6,779 bases of DNA from DASWIP01 sp036397635 (GCA_036397635.1 DASWIP010000111.1:1-6779); one strand, 5' to 3'; positions 1 through 5,844 are shown, counted from the stretch's first letter. Notes: generated from the letters alone by a model not told the origin. A program made the numbers and translations.

Positions 1-300
1 GGTGATCGAGGGGATCACGATGTCCTCGCCGGGTCCGGCGACGCTGCTCGGCAACTTCGCGAACAGCAACGGCGCCGCCGGCAGATCCACGCCCGACTCG
101 GCCGCGTGATCGCGGTAGTTCAAGCCCACGCACACGATCGAGGCGGGCCGCACCGGCGGCAACAGGCGAACCTCAGACCACGGCCAGGTCCGCTCGCCCG
201 GCGACGGCGCGAGCAGCGACGAGCCGGCCTCGCGCACCTGCTCGCCCTCCACGATCCCCACACGCGCGATGCCACCATCGTCGAACGAGATCAGTCTGAT
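1..300 (-). CDS. Fumarylacetoacetate hydrolase (FAH) family protein, N-terminal part
   Basis: Partial gene that runs off the window start; 100 codons are visible. The protein begins (M)RLISFDDGGIARVGIVEG and carries the FAH-family hallmark VGLNYRDHAAES at about residues 58-69, followed by LLFAKLPSSVAGPGEDI at 78-94. These are the end of the short N-terminal domain and the entry to the catalytic beta-roll; the metal ligands of the family lie further on, outside the window. Family members cleave C-C bonds in 2,4-diketo acids or act as hydratases, decarboxylases or isomerases. Next to an SDR, a 2,4-diketo-3-deoxy sugar-acid hydrolase is the likeliest role (inference). No ATG, GTG or TTG lies in frame between the upstream in-frame TGA and the conserved N-terminus. 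I place the start at the ATC at 300-298, 6 nt after a perfect AGGAGG, because it yields the family-like N-terminus; a CTG at 294-292 is the alternative. Family assignment is sure, substrate is not. Confidence 0.88.
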   Translation of the reverse strand, partial: MRLISFDDGGIARVGIVEGEQVREAGSSLLAPSPGERTWPWSEVRLLPPVRPASIVCVGLNYRDHAAESGVDLPAAPLLFAKLPSSVAGPGEDIVIPSIT

Positions 301-306
301 AACACC

Positions 307-312
307 CCTCCT
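307..312 (-). promoter_or_regulatory. Shine-Dalgarno site of the FAH gene
   Basis: On the minus strand this reads AGGAGG, a perfect ribosome-binding site that overlaps the TAG stop of the upstream dehydrogenase (313-311). Six bases (GGTGTT) separate it from the ATC at 300-298 and twelve from the CTG at 294-292. The overlap with the stop codon suggests translational coupling of the two genes. It supports initiation close to 300 even though no standard start codon is there. Confidence 0.7.
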
Positions 313-1033
313 ATCCGGCCGTCAGGCCGCCGTCGATCACCAGTGCCGACCCGGTCACGAACGCCGCGGCGTCCGACGCCAAGTACACGGCCGCGGCGGC
401 GATCTCCTCGGGCGCGCCGAGGCGGCCCAGCGGCTGGCGCGCAACCAGCGCTGCTCGAGCCGCATCGGGATTGCCGGCCTCGCGCAGCAAGCCTTCAACC
501 CACGGCGAGTCGACTGTGCCGGGACAGATGCAGTTGCACCGGATGCCGGTACCGGCGTATTGCAGCGCCACCTGCCGCGTGAAGGCGATCACCGCGCCCT
601 TGCTCGCGCAATAGGCGGCGCGATCCCGCAAGCCGACCAGGCCCGCGACCGATGCGGTGTTCACGATCGCACCGGCGCGCTGCTCGAGCATGTGGGGCAG
701 GACGAACTTGGTGCCCAGGAACACACCGCGCGCGTTGACCGCGAACACCTGATCCCATTCCTCGACCGAGCAGCTCTCGGCGTCGGCGGTCGAGCCGATG
801 CCGGCGTTGTTGCACAGCACGTCGATCCGGCCGGTGCTCTCGACGGCGCGCGCGACCATGCCGCGCACCTGCTCGGCATCGGCGACGTCGATCTGCAGGG
901 CCTCCGCGCCGTCGGGCACTCCGGAGGGATCGAGGTCGGCGCCGTAGACGGTCGCGCCTTCGGCCAGGAACGCGCGCACCATGGCCGCGCCGATGCCCGA
1001 CGCTGCTCCCGTGACGACGATCGTCCTGCCCAC
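311..1033 (-). CDS. SDR-family NAD-dependent oxidoreductase, probable 2-keto-3-deoxy sugar-acid dehydrogenase
   Basis: Classical short-chain dehydrogenase, 240 residues from the GTG at 1033, the normal length of the family. The glycine-rich nucleotide motif TGAASGIG is at residues 8-15. An Asp at the end of beta-2 (D33 in GADLD) points to NAD rather than NADP. NNAG is at 75-78, and the catalytic tetrad is N100, S128, Y141 and K145 (YCASK). The segment CICPGTVDSPW (168-178) resembles the DHRS6/2-keto-3-deoxy-L-fuconate dehydrogenase branch, which together with the downstream FAH hydrolase suggests oxidation of the C4 hydroxyl of a 2-keto-3-deoxy sugar acid; the substrate is inferred. The GTG at 1033 follows AAGGGGG by 4 nt and puts the Rossmann strand at residue 3. 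An ATG at 1048 and a TTG at 1093 are in frame but lack a ribosome site, and the TTG fits better as part of a -35 element. It is probably the first visible gene of a minus-strand operon. Confidence 0.93.
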   Translation of the reverse strand: MGRTIVVTGAASGIGAAMVRAFLAEGATVYGADLDPSGVPDGAEALQIDVADAEQVRGMVARAVESTGRIDVLCNNAGIGSTADAESCSVEEWDQVFAVNARGVFLGTKFVLPHMLEQRAGAIVNTASVAGLVGLRDRAAYCASKGAVIAFTRQVALQYAGTGIRCNCICPGTVDSPWVEGLLREAGNPDAARAALVARQPLGRLGAPEEIAAAAVYLASDAAAFVTGSALVIDGGLTAG

Positions 1034-1063
1034 CGTTCCCCCTTGCATGTCGACGGTCCGGGC

Positions 1064-1093
1064 AGTATCGCCGCGGGAGGCTGAGAGGGGCAA
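1064..1093 (-). promoter_or_regulatory. Possible sigma-70-type promoter of the SDR-FAH operon
   Basis: Reading the minus strand, TTGCCC (1093-1088) and GATACT (1069-1064) are separated by 18 nt, a plausible -35/-10 pair. Transcription would then start near 1057 and leave a leader of about 24 nt before the GTG at 1033. This would also explain the in-frame TTG at 1093 as promoter rather than start codon. Both hexamers are imperfect, so this is only a candidate. Confidence 0.3.
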
Positions 1094-1125
1094 CGCGGGG
1101 GACGCGCCGAGCGCGCGCGGGGGCG

Positions 1126-1131
1126 TAGTAT
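1126..1131 (+). promoter_or_regulatory. -10 element of a probably leaderless transcript
   Basis: TAGTAT fits the TANNNT -10 consensus. It ends 7 nt before the GTG at 1139, so transcription would begin at or next to the start codon. No Shine-Dalgarno-like sequence precedes that GTG; the bases between are CGGGCTC. No convincing -35 hexamer is seen. Leaderless mRNAs are common in actinobacteria, which makes this arrangement credible. Confidence 0.5.
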
Positions 1132-1138
1132 CGGGCTC

Positions 1139-1333
1139 GTGGACCCATTGGACGAGTTGAACAACTCACTCGAGGATCGCATCAACGCGCTGCCCGAGCG
1201 CAAGCGGATGATGATGCGGTTGCGCTTCGGACTCGCCGACGGCCGGTTCTGGGACCTTCGTGAGATCGCGCGTGAGTTCGACACGGACCGCGTGGAAGTG
1301 CGAAGGGTCGAAGAAGAGCTGTTCGAGGACTGA
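1139..1333 (+). CDS. Stand-alone sigma-70 region 4-like small protein
   Basis: Protein of 64 residues that aligns by eye along nearly its whole length with region 4 of primary sigma factors. LPERKRMMMRLRFGLADG (18-35) corresponds to the region 4.1 pattern LPERER..LRLRFGL. LREIAREFDTDRVEVRRVEEE (40-60) corresponds to the helix-turn-helix of region 4.2. No region 2 or 3 is present. In the recognition helix the conserved R-E-R-I-R-Q-I-E becomes R51-V-E-V-R-R-V-E58, so two positions that contact the -35 element in E. coli sigma-70 (E585 and Q589) are V and R here. The usual basic tail (AKALRKLR) is replaced by the acidic EEELFED. It may bind the RNA-polymerase beta flap or altered DNA, or be a small regulator; the function is unknown. 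The GTG start has a -10 hexamer 7 nt upstream and no ribosome site. It lies 10 nt ahead of the flavoprotein gene, so the two are probably cotranscribed. Confidence 0.78.
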   Translation: MDPLDELNNSLEDRINALPERKRMMMRLRFGLADGRFWDLREIAREFDTDRVEVRRVEEELFED

Positions 1334-1343
1334 CGCGGCAGCG

Positions 1344-2726
1344 ATGGGTGCGCCCACCTCGGCCGAGCGTGCCATCGAAGGCTTGCGCGCGCGCTTCGGC
1401 GACGCGCTGACGACCTCGGAGTCTGACCGCGCGATCCACGGGCGCGACGAGGGGTCCTGGCCGACGCATCTGCCCGATGCGGTCGTGTATCCATCCTCGA
1501 CCGAAGAGGTCGCGGAGGCGGTCCAGATCTGCGCGGAGCATCGCGTTCCCATCGTCGCATTCGGCGCCGGAACGTCGCTGGAAGGCCACGTGATCGCAAC
1601 GCGTGGCGGGATCAGCATCGACCTGTCGCGGATGAACGCCATCCTGGAGATCAACGTCGACGACCTCGACGCGCGCGTGCAGGCGGGCGTTCATCGCATG
1701 GCGCTCAACGAGCAGCTCGGCCGGATGGGCTTGTTCTTCTCGGTCGATCCGGGTGCGGACGCGACCTTGGGCGGGATGGCCGCGACGGGAGCGGCCGGGA
1801 CCACGACGGTGCGGTACGGCTCGATGCGCGACAACGTGCTCGCGCTGCGGGTAGTGCTTGCCGACGGGACCGTGATCGATACGGGCACGCGCGCGCGCAA
1901 GAGCGCGGCCGGCTACGACTTGACGCGCCTGTTCATCGGATCGGAGGGCACGCTCGGGATCATCACCGAGCTGACCGTCCGCGTGTACGGCATCCCCGAG
2001 CACATCGCCGCCGCGGTCTGCTCGTTCCCCACCGTGGGCGATGCGGTCGCCACCGCGATCGAGGCGGTCCAGCTCGGCATCCCCGTCGCGCGCTGCGAGC
2101 TGCTCGACGCGGTTGGGATGCGCGCGGTGAACGAGCACGCCGGCATGGACGAGGCCGAAGCGCCGACGCTGTTCCTGGAGTTCCACGGCACCGAAGGCAG
2201 CGTCAGCGAGGACGCGCGCGCGGTCGGCGCGATCGCCGGGGCCCACGACGGCAGCGCGTTCCGCTGGGCGACCACACAGGAGGAGCGCTCGCGGCTGTGG
2301 AGCGCGCGGCACAACGCGTGGTTCGCCGGGCTTGCGATGCGGCCCGGATGCCGCTCGCTCGCGACCGACGCGGCGGTGCCGGTGTCGCGGCTCGCCGAGT
2401 GCATCGACCAGACGCAGGCCGACATGAACGCTTTGCCGTTCCCCGCGCTGGTGATCGGCCACGTCGCCGACGGCAACTTCCACGTGCAACTGCTCATCGA
2501 CGGTGAGAACGATGGTGAGATGGCGGTGGCGCGCGCGTTCACCGCGCGGCTGAGCGCGCGCGCGCACGCGATGGGCGGCACGTGCACGGGCGAGCACGGG
2601 ATCGGCTTCGGCAAGCGCGAGGCTTTGGTCGCCGAGGCCGGACCGGCCGTGGAGGTGATGCGCGCGCTCAAGCGAGCGCTCGACCCGGAGGGCCTGCTGA
2701 ACCCGGACAAGATCTTCCTCGCGTAG
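1344..2726 (+). CDS. FAD-linked 2-hydroxyacid dehydrogenase (D-lactate dehydrogenase/glycolate oxidase GlcD-like)
   Basis: Complete flavoprotein of 460 residues, the usual length for cytochrome-type D-lactate dehydrogenases. The PCMH-type FAD-binding domain spans about 44-222. It includes AFGAGTSLEGH (72-82), the pyrophosphate loop DPGADATLGGMAATGAAGT (135-153) and GYDLTRLFIGSEGTLGI (190-206). The FAD-oxidase C-terminal domain follows, with HVADGNFH (373-380) and GEHGIG (416-421). By analogy with D-2-hydroxyglutarate dehydrogenase, H373, H380 and E417 would bind the metal and H418 would act on the substrate. It ends with LDPEGLLNPDKIF. No GlcE or GlcF partner is in the window, so a single-subunit D-lactate-type enzyme is more likely than a glycolate oxidase complex. 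The ATG at 1344 is chosen because a GTG at 1260 would overlap the preceding gene heavily and add 28 residues without family resemblance. No strong ribosome site is seen, so translation may be coupled to the preceding gene. Role: oxidises a 2-hydroxyacid to a 2-ketoacid and passes electrons to the respiratory chain. Confidence 0.92.
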   Translation: MGAPTSAERAIEGLRARFGDALTTSESDRAIHGRDEGSWPTHLPDAVVYPSSTEEVAEAVQICAEHRVPIVAFGAGTSLEGHVIATRGGISIDLSRMNAILEINVDDLDARVQAGVHRMALNEQLGRMGLFFSVDPGADATLGGMAATGAAGTTTVRYGSMRDNVLALRVVLADGTVIDTGTRARKSAAGYDLTRLFIGSEGTLGIITELTVRVYGIPEHIAAAVCSFPTVGDAVATAIEAVQLGIPVARCELLDAVGMRAVNEHAGMDEAEAPTLFLEFHGTEGSVSEDARAVGAIAGAHDGSAFRWATTQEERSRLWSARHNAWFAGLAMRPGCRSLATDAAVPVSRLAECIDQTQADMNALPFPALVIGHVADGNFHVQLLIDGENDGEMAVARAFTARLSARAHAMGGTCTGEHGIGFGKREALVAEAGPAVEVMRALKRALDPEGLLNPDKIFLA

Positions 2727-2748
2727 CGCGTCGCCGGGCTCGCTGATC

Positions 2749-2770
2749 GGCAGGCCCCGGGGGCCCCGCC
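2749..2770 (+). terminator. Weak GC-rich hairpin after the flavoprotein gene
   Basis: GGCAGG can pair with CCCGCC across a very G/C-rich centre, giving an imperfect stem with an A/C mismatch. It sits 22 nt after the stop codon of the flavoprotein gene. No T-run follows, so it may be a weak or factor-assisted terminator or only a composition effect. The 2727-2901 gap otherwise holds a GAGGGAGA/GTG pair at 2793-2811 and no clear promoter. Confidence 0.22.
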
Positions 2771-2890
2771 GCCCGTCGCTCCTCCTGCTGCTGAGGGAGA
2801 AATACTACGTGGCGCCCTGGGAGAGAACGTATTTACATGCCCGCCTCCTTCGCGAAGAATGTCCCTTTCGTTGTGCAACGGCGTCGGATC

Positions 2891-2897
2891 AGGGGGG
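2891..2897 (+). promoter_or_regulatory. Ribosome-binding site of the metalloprotease gene
   Basis: AGGGGGG is followed by ACGG and the ATG at 2902. The layout resembles the AAGGGGG-AACG-GTG of the dehydrogenase start at 1033. It supports starting the secreted protease at 2902, directly in front of the signal peptide. A second site, GAGGGAGA at 2793-2800, precedes an in-frame GTG at 2809. Confidence 0.5.
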
Positions 2898-2901
2898 ACG
2901 G

Positions 2902-5727
2902 ATGGAGAGGCGACCGCATCGCTCGCGGGTGATGCCCGCGATGCTCGTGATGGCGATGGCCATGACGCCTGGGGTCACGCCGCTGATGGCTCAAGCGGCC
3001 CAAACGGTAGCGTCGCCGTTCGTTGCGACACCTCCGGTGATCGACGGCTCCATCAGCTATAGCGAGTTCACGTCGGCGGGCTTCGACCTGCCGCACGGTC
3101 GCCTCTCGGTCGTCAACGACGCGGCGCGCCTGTACCTGCGTCTCAACATGACCGGGGACCGCACCAACGATCCCGCGTGGGGCAACGGTGGCGGCGGTGA
3201 CTTCTTCTGGGTCACCTTCGACGTCAATGGTGACGGGCTGATCACCCCGAACGTCGATCGCAACTACGGGCTCGCGCCGTCTCAGCCTCACATGCTGTTC
3301 TCGTATTACCTCGGCGCCCACCAGTTCACGCCTGTCCAGAGTGGACTTATCGGCTCGAGTTGGGCGCCGGGTTTCGGTTGCTTCATCGGGGATGGATCGC
3401 TCAGCCTCACCCTCAGCCCGTTCTCGTTCAGCTGCTCGTCGCATCGCGTCCACGAGTTCGCGTTCGATCTCGCCGAGATCGGGGGGACCCTCGGAGGTCA
3501 TGTGCGCATGGGCGTCCGCGTGGCGTCGGGCGGTAGCACCTCGTTCGATGACCAGGAGCCGGCCGGGTTCGGGGGCAACTTCTCGGATCTGATCGACGTC
3601 ACGCTGGGCTCATCGCCGACGCCCCTCCCTGCCGCCTCGGCCGGAGCAAGCGTGGGGCTGACCAGCACGCCGCTGGAGCTGACCCAGGCCGTGCAGACGC
3701 CGACCAACACCTTGACGTTGGTCGCGAACAAGGCGACCGTCGGGCGGATCTACCCGCTCGTCACCGGTTCGAGCAGCGCGCAGCCCTCCGTCGTCTACCT
3801 ACACGCGCACCGCGGTGGGCTCCCGATGCCCGGCTCGCCGTTAGCGGCCTTCGTGTCGGCGACGTCATCGCCGGATCGCGCGCAGCTGGCCGGGATTGGG
3901 AACCTCGCGCTGCCTCGCGCGTGGCTGACCGGGCAGGTCGCGTTCAGGACGCGTGTCCGCGACGGGCATGGCACGGTCACCTCTTCGAGCGAGGTTGTCC
4001 GTACCTTCGTGCCTAGGCGGGTGCCGAACTTTTGGACCGTTCCGCTGAACACGGGAACCACTTCGAACCCCTCGTTGGTGTCCACTGATTGGATCGACGC
4101 AACCGAGAGCTTCTCCCGAGCTTCGACGCCTGTGCCCGGCATCAATTTCTTGCGCCGGCCACATACGGTTATCCCACCGATCAGCGGATACAGCCCTGCG
4201 AAGGGCGTCGACGCGGTGGACGCCTATTTCGATGAGGTCGTCGCGGCATGGGCATGGAGCGTTCTGTTGGGAGGTGGCGCACCATACTCTCTGCCGGAAC
4301 AGATCTACGGCATCACGTCGAGTGGAGGCGGACTGTCCGATCCCGTTTGGATCGGGGGGCGAGGATTCGCCGCGGCCGGTGCGCGAACGCATCGAGGCAC
4401 GATGGCGCACGAGATGAACCACAACTTCGACCGATCGACGACCGGAACCTGGGGGAAGCATCCCGGCGGTTGCGGGGCGGACGGGCCCTATGCCGATTGG
4501 CCGTATCCGGACGACAAGATCCAAGAAGTAGGTTTCGACACGCGCGCCCCCTGGGCTCAGACGAGTACTCAGCGCACCGTTATCCCGGCGTCGACGCCCG
4601 ATCTGATGAGTTACTGCACATCCAGCGTCTTGCCGACGAAATGGCCGTCGCCGTACCGTTTCCAAGGGCAGCTCACGACATTCCCGCCGACCAACTCGAC
4701 CTTCTCTCAGGCCCGCACTGCATTGAGGATGCTGTTCGTGTCCGGTTCAGTGCGCGAAGACGGGACCGGCTCGCTGGATAAAGTGCTCGTGCAGCCGGGA
4801 TTGAAGTTCTTTCGGATGAGCGGGCGATACGCTATCGATCTCATCGGAGGCGACGGCGAGCTGCTCTCTTCTCGAGCGTTCCACGCCGCTTTCGTTGATC
4901 CGGAAGGCGGAGCCCGAAGCACCGTCCGGTTCTCGGTCCAGATCCCGGAGCTGGCTGGCGTCGCAAGCGTCGTGCTACGCCATGGGTCGGAGATCCTCGA
5001 CAGGATCGTCGTGACGGATAACGCACCCGAGGTGCGCGTCACATCGCCGAACGGTGGCGAGCAACTGTCCAGCGGCACATTCACGGCGTCTTGGGAAGGA
5101 TCCGACGCCGATGGCGACGTGCTCACGTACTCATTGATGTACTCACCCGACGGTGGACGGGCCTGGTTCCCGGTTGCCTCCGGACTGACAGAAACGTCGG
5201 TCGATGTCGATACGCGGGCTTTGCCAGGCGGCTCCGCGTCCTTGCTCCGGGTCATCGCCACAGACGGTTACAACACTGCCTTCGACGACTCCGACGGCGT
5301 GTTCGGTGTCGCTTTGACGCCGCCCACCGTGCAGATCTACAGCCCCGAGGGCGGTGGTGTGTTCGGGATGGGGGAAGGCATCGCGTTACAAGGAGACGGT
5401 CATGATGCGACCGGCGCACCGATCGACGAGGAGCGGATCTTCTGGTCGGTGGCCGATGAGTTCATCGCGCAAGGACGCTCAGCACAGGTGGTCTTGCCTG
5501 TAGGGGTGCACGTGATCACGCTGACCGTCGTCGATGCGAATGACCTGATCACGCAGACGAGTGTGACGATCCGGGTCGGCGGAACCTGCGCAGATCGAGG
5601 GCATCCATACGACGAGGATGGGCTGGTCTCCGAGCCCGTCCACGGGACCGTCGAGCCGCTGGTCCCGCCCGCTGAGGACACGGTCCACGCGATCAACTGC
5701 GACATCATCCGAGCGAACAACCTGTAG
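2902..5727 (+). CDS. Secreted multidomain zinc metalloprotease (metzincin-like), with CBM9/DOMON-like and Ig-like domains
   Basis: Protein of 941 residues from the ATG at 2902; numbers below count from this ATG. A Sec signal peptide spans 1-34 (basic ERRPHRSR, then a Met/Ala-rich core, likely cut near LMAQA). Residues 37-237 form a beta-sandwich beginning PPVIDGSISYSEF, with an Asp-rich DVNGDGLITPNVD loop (107-119), like CBM9/DOMON domains that often precede such proteases. A second beta domain covers about 250-372. The catalytic domain (about 373-610) has AHEMNHNFD (502-510), a further His in GKHPGGCG (518-525), PYPDDKIQEVGFD (535-547) and the Met-turn DLMSYC (567-572). H503 and H507 are zinc ligands and E504 the catalytic base. 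Two Ig-like repeats (708-805 and 808-893) and a Cys-containing tail follow. Cysteines fall in three plausible pairs: 160/178, 524/572 and 896/933. No membrane anchor or LPXTG is present, so it is probably released. GC is near 57-62% in many stretches against over 70% in its neighbours, suggesting different ancestry. Substrate unknown. Confidence 0.87.
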   Translation: MERRPHRSRVMPAMLVMAMAMTPGVTPLMAQAAQTVASPFVATPPVIDGSISYSEFTSAGFDLPHGRLSVVNDAARLYLRLNMTGDRTNDPAWGNGGGGDFFWVTFDVNGDGLITPNVDRNYGLAPSQPHMLFSYYLGAHQFTPVQSGLIGSSWAPGFGCFIGDGSLSLTLSPFSFSCSSHRVHEFAFDLAEIGGTLGGHVRMGVRVASGGSTSFDDQEPAGFGGNFSDLIDVTLGSSPTPLPAASAGASVGLTSTPLELTQAVQTPTNTLTLVANKATVGRIYPLVTGSSSAQPSVVYLHAHRGGLPMPGSPLAAFVSATSSPDRAQLAGIGNLALPRAWLTGQVAFRTRVRDGHGTVTSSSEVVRTFVPRRVPNFWTVPLNTGTTSNPSLVSTDWIDATESFSRASTPVPGINFLRRPHTVIPPISGYSPAKGVDAVDAYFDEVVAAWAWSVLLGGGAPYSLPEQIYGITSSGGGLSDPVWIGGRGFAAAGARTHRGTMAHEMNHNFDRSTTGTWGKHPGGCGADGPYADWPYPDDKIQEVGFDTRAPWAQTSTQRTVIPASTPDLMSYCTSSVLPTKWPSPYRFQGQLTTFPPTNSTFSQARTALRMLFVSGSVREDGTGSLDKVLVQPGLKFFRMSGRYAIDLIGGDGELLSSRAFHAAFVDPEGGARSTVRFSVQIPELAGVASVVLRHGSEILDRIVVTDNAPEVRVTSPNGGEQLSSGTFTASWEGSDADGDVLTYSLMYSPDGGRAWFPVASGLTETSVDVDTRALPGGSASLLRVIATDGYNTAFDDSDGVFGVALTPPTVQIYSPEGGGVFGMGEGIALQGDGHDATGAPIDEERIFWSVADEFIAQGRSAQVVLPVGVHVITLTVVDANDLITQTSVTIRVGGTCADRGHPYDEDGLVSEPVHGTVEPLVPPAEDTVHAINCDIIRANNL

Positions 5728-5736
5728 AGGACCGGC

Positions 5737-5777
5737 TCGATGGAGGCGCCGGGCAACCGGCGCCTCCATCGATTTCT
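5737..5777 (+). terminator. Strong hairpin terminator of the metalloprotease gene
   Basis: A perfect 16-bp inverted repeat (5737-5752 with 5757-5772) encloses the tetraloop GCAA, a stable GNRA type. It begins 9 nt after the TAG stop of the metalloprotease and is followed by TTTCT, a short T-tract. The stem and position fit an intrinsic terminator that isolates the protease from the lipoprotein gene downstream. Because the stem is symmetrical it could also act on the opposite strand, although no gene is seen converging on it here. Confidence 0.85.
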
Positions 5778-5835
5778 ACGCCGGCTGAACCCGGACGAGG
5801 GCATCGCCGTCGTTCCAGCCGAGCAGCGCGGCGCG

Positions 5836-5844
5836 TGCGATGAT
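5836..5844 (+). promoter_or_regulatory. Possible extended -10 element of the DUF3048 gene
   Basis: TGCGATGAT reads as an extended -10 (TGn followed by a hexamer matching TATAAT at 4 of 6 bases). It ends 8 nt before the GTG at 5853, and no ribosome-binding site precedes that start, so a leaderless or very short leader is possible. No -35 hexamer was found. The preceding terminator implies that a promoter must lie within 5773-5852. Confidence 0.28.

Noticed and set aside
269..1084. Plus-strand open frame (271 codons) opposite the dehydrogenase
   Set aside because: The minus strand carries all classical SDR motifs; this frame is low-complexity Gly/Ala/Arg/His sequence.
1260..1343. Upstream GTG start that would lengthen the flavoprotein by 28 residues
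   Set aside because: The added residues have no family similarity and would overlap the sigma-4-like gene by 74 bases; the ATG at 1344 gives the usual family length.
1182..2597. Long minus-strand open frame (471 codons) opposite the flavoprotein gene
   Set aside because: It is Arg/Ala/His-rich with no family resemblance, and it lies opposite a clear D-lactate-dehydrogenase-like gene. Such antisense frames are common in GC-rich DNA.
2902..2935. Arg-Arg in the protease signal peptide considered as a Tat signal
   Set aside because: The twin Arg is followed by Pro-His and lacks the S-R-R-x-F-L-K context, so a Sec signal is more likely.
3865..4665. Minus-strand open frame opposite the protease catalytic domain
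   Set aside because: Arg-rich shadow sequence without recognisable motifs; the plus strand encodes HExxH, the Met-turn and adjoining conserved segments.
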